Shown here one piece after another: positions 63,002 to 64,000 of a stretch of DNA of 64,000 nt (position 1 is its first letter; each line of letters starts with the position of its first letter). This DNA is from Microbacterium helvum. GTDB lineage: Bacteria; Actinomycetota; Actinomycetes; Actinomycetales; Microbacteriaceae. The position numbers were made by a program, and so were the translations under genes. The notes under the pieces were generated by a model. The model worked only from the letters and a program-made list of their open reading frames with translations. It did not search any database and was not told the DNA's origin. Where the stretch lies: the NCBI RefSeq assembly GCF_014779795.1, contig NZ_JACXZS010000004.1:1-64000 (forward strand), read 5' to 3'.

Positions 63002-64000
63002 ATGAGTTCCGTGTTCCTCGAAGATCCTCCCCCCGTCACCACGGCAGCGTTCTGGCAGAGCGTCGGTCAGTTCTTCGTGGATGCCGGGTGGAACGTCTTG
63101 ACAGTGGTCTGCATCATCGTCGGCGCATTCCTTCTGGTGTGGATCCTGCGATTCGTCATCCGCCGCGTCGTGAACCGCATCGTGAACGGCGCGAAGAACA
63201 AGGCCAACGTCGACGACACGCAGGCGCTCGAACGCTCGCCGCTCGCCTCGGTGCGGCTCGTGCAGCGCACCCGCACGCTGGGCTCGATCCTCAGCAACAT
63301 CGTGAACGTCACGGTCGTCGTGATCGCGCTGCTGCTCATCATCAACGTGCTCGCACCCACGGCCCTGGGTTCCCTCACGCTGCTCACGGCCGCTGTCGGC
63401 GCCGGCCTCGGCTTCGGCGCGCAGAACATCGTCAAGGACGTGCTCAACGGCATCTTCATCGTCGCCGAGGATCAGGTCGGCATCGGCGACGTGGTCGACC
63501 TCGGCCTCGCCACCGGCATCGTCGAGTACGTGAGCGTACGCGTCACCCACGTCCGCGACGTGAACGGCACCCTCTGGTATGTCCGCAACGGCGAGATCAC
63601 GCGGATCGGCAACCTGTCACAGGGCTGGTCGCGGGTGATCCTCGATCTGTCGGTCGCCGTCGACTCCGACATCGACGAGGTCGAGAGGGTCATGCTCGAC
63701 ACCGCGAAGAGCCTCGCGAAAGACCCGAAGTGGCGCACCCGCATCATCGAGCAGCCCGAGGTGTGGGGTCTCGAGTCCATCTCGGGCGACGCGCTCGTCA
63801 TCCGGCTGGTCATGAAGACACGTGCGAACGCGAAGGACGACGTCGCCCGCGAGCTGCGCATGCGGCTCAAGCACGCGATCGACGAGATGGGGATCTCGCT
63901 CCCCTCGCTCACCGCGGTGATGCCGTCGGGTCTGGAGGGCGCGCAGCGGGTGCGGGGCGCGAACCCGCCCAAGACGCGCCCCAACCCCGTCGCTCCGGCT
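63002..64000 (+). CDS. MscS-family mechanosensitive channel, cut by the window edge
   Basis: 333 residues are present and the frame is open at the right edge. Two to three hydrophobic helices lead to the pore segment LTAAVGAGLGFGAQNIVKDVLNGIFIVAEDQVGIGDVV, the MscS signature (glycine/alanine helix then the QN..KD..G motif), followed by the beta domain and a C-terminal domain. After about residue 320 a Pro-rich tail begins (NPPKTRPNPVAPA). It opens under membrane tension to release solutes on osmotic downshift. Confidence 0.94.
   Translation, partial: MSSVFLEDPPPVTTAAFWQSVGQFFVDAGWNVLTVVCIIVGAFLLVWILRFVIRRVVNRIVNGAKNKANVDDTQALERSPLASVRLVQRTRTLGSILSNIVNVTVVVIALLLIINVLAPTALGSLTLLTAAVGAGLGFGAQNIVKDVLNGIFIVAEDQVGIGDVVDLGLATGIVEYVSVRVTHVRDVNGTLWYVRNGEITRIGNLSQGWSRVILDLSVAVDSDIDEVERVMLDTAKSLAKDPKWRTRIIEQPEVWGLESISGDALVIRLVMKTRANAKDDVARELRMRLKHAIDEMGISLPSLTAVMPSGLEGAQRVRGANPPKTRPNPVAPA

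Overview
The window reads as the chromosome of a high-GC actinobacterium, most likely a Microbacteriaceae member close to Microbacterium (inferred from gene content and order, not from a database search). Pointers are the strong G/C third-position bias, the rplU-rpmA-obg-proB-proA-nadD-rsfS block, an actinobacterial ileS T-box with a short Stem I, a tandem clpP1-clpP2-clpX block, many ATGA/GTGA stop-start overlaps, and many promoters with a TANNNT box only 6-8 nt from the start codon (probable leaderless mRNAs).

Positions 1-5740 are accessory DNA. A tyrosine integrase and an excisionase-like regulator sit against the 3' end of a tRNA-Ala(GGC) gene, so this looks like one end of an integrated element running out of the window to the left. 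It contains a possible transposase tail with repeated end motifs, a gene apparently cut by that element, a TetR/SnoaL divergent pair with a clear operator, a frameshifted DoxX-like gene, an Arg/Lys/Glu-rich repeat protein and two small decaying genes.

Positions 5741-23600 are core chromosome, mostly on the minus strand: ribosome silencing factor, a membrane-anchored Ala/Pro-rich protein, NadD, ProA, ProB, Obg, L27 and L21; then DUF4031, a glycosyltransferase, RNase E/G with a long leader, a VKOR-like protein, Ndk, a DUF4233 protein, FolC and IleS. IleS is preceded by a T-box riboswitch with an Ile specifier.

Positions 23600-36230 carry a secreted GH1 beta-glucosidase under a CebR/CelR-type operator, an MHS-family transporter, ValS, an ArsR-type regulator/small protein/MFS operon divergent from an M3 peptidase with shared operator-like repeats, an epoxide hydrolase and a serine hydrolase.

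Positions 36250-45520 hold ClpX, ClpP2, ClpP1 and trigger factor (a protein-quality block), tRNA-Pro and tRNA-Gly, an alpha/beta hydrolase, a gamma-carbonic-anhydrase-like protein, an acyltransferase-SGNH envelope enzyme and Dps.

Positions 45519-64000 hold a multicopper oxidase overlapping a two-component system, an amidohydrolase/PaiB pair, a Nei-type glycosylase, RpiB, ferrochelatase, an ArsR-SulP pair with an operator on its start codon, aminopeptidase N, a complete ABC exporter/two-component operon and an MscS channel cut by the window edge. No CRISPR array, rRNA or obvious secondary-metabolite cluster is present.
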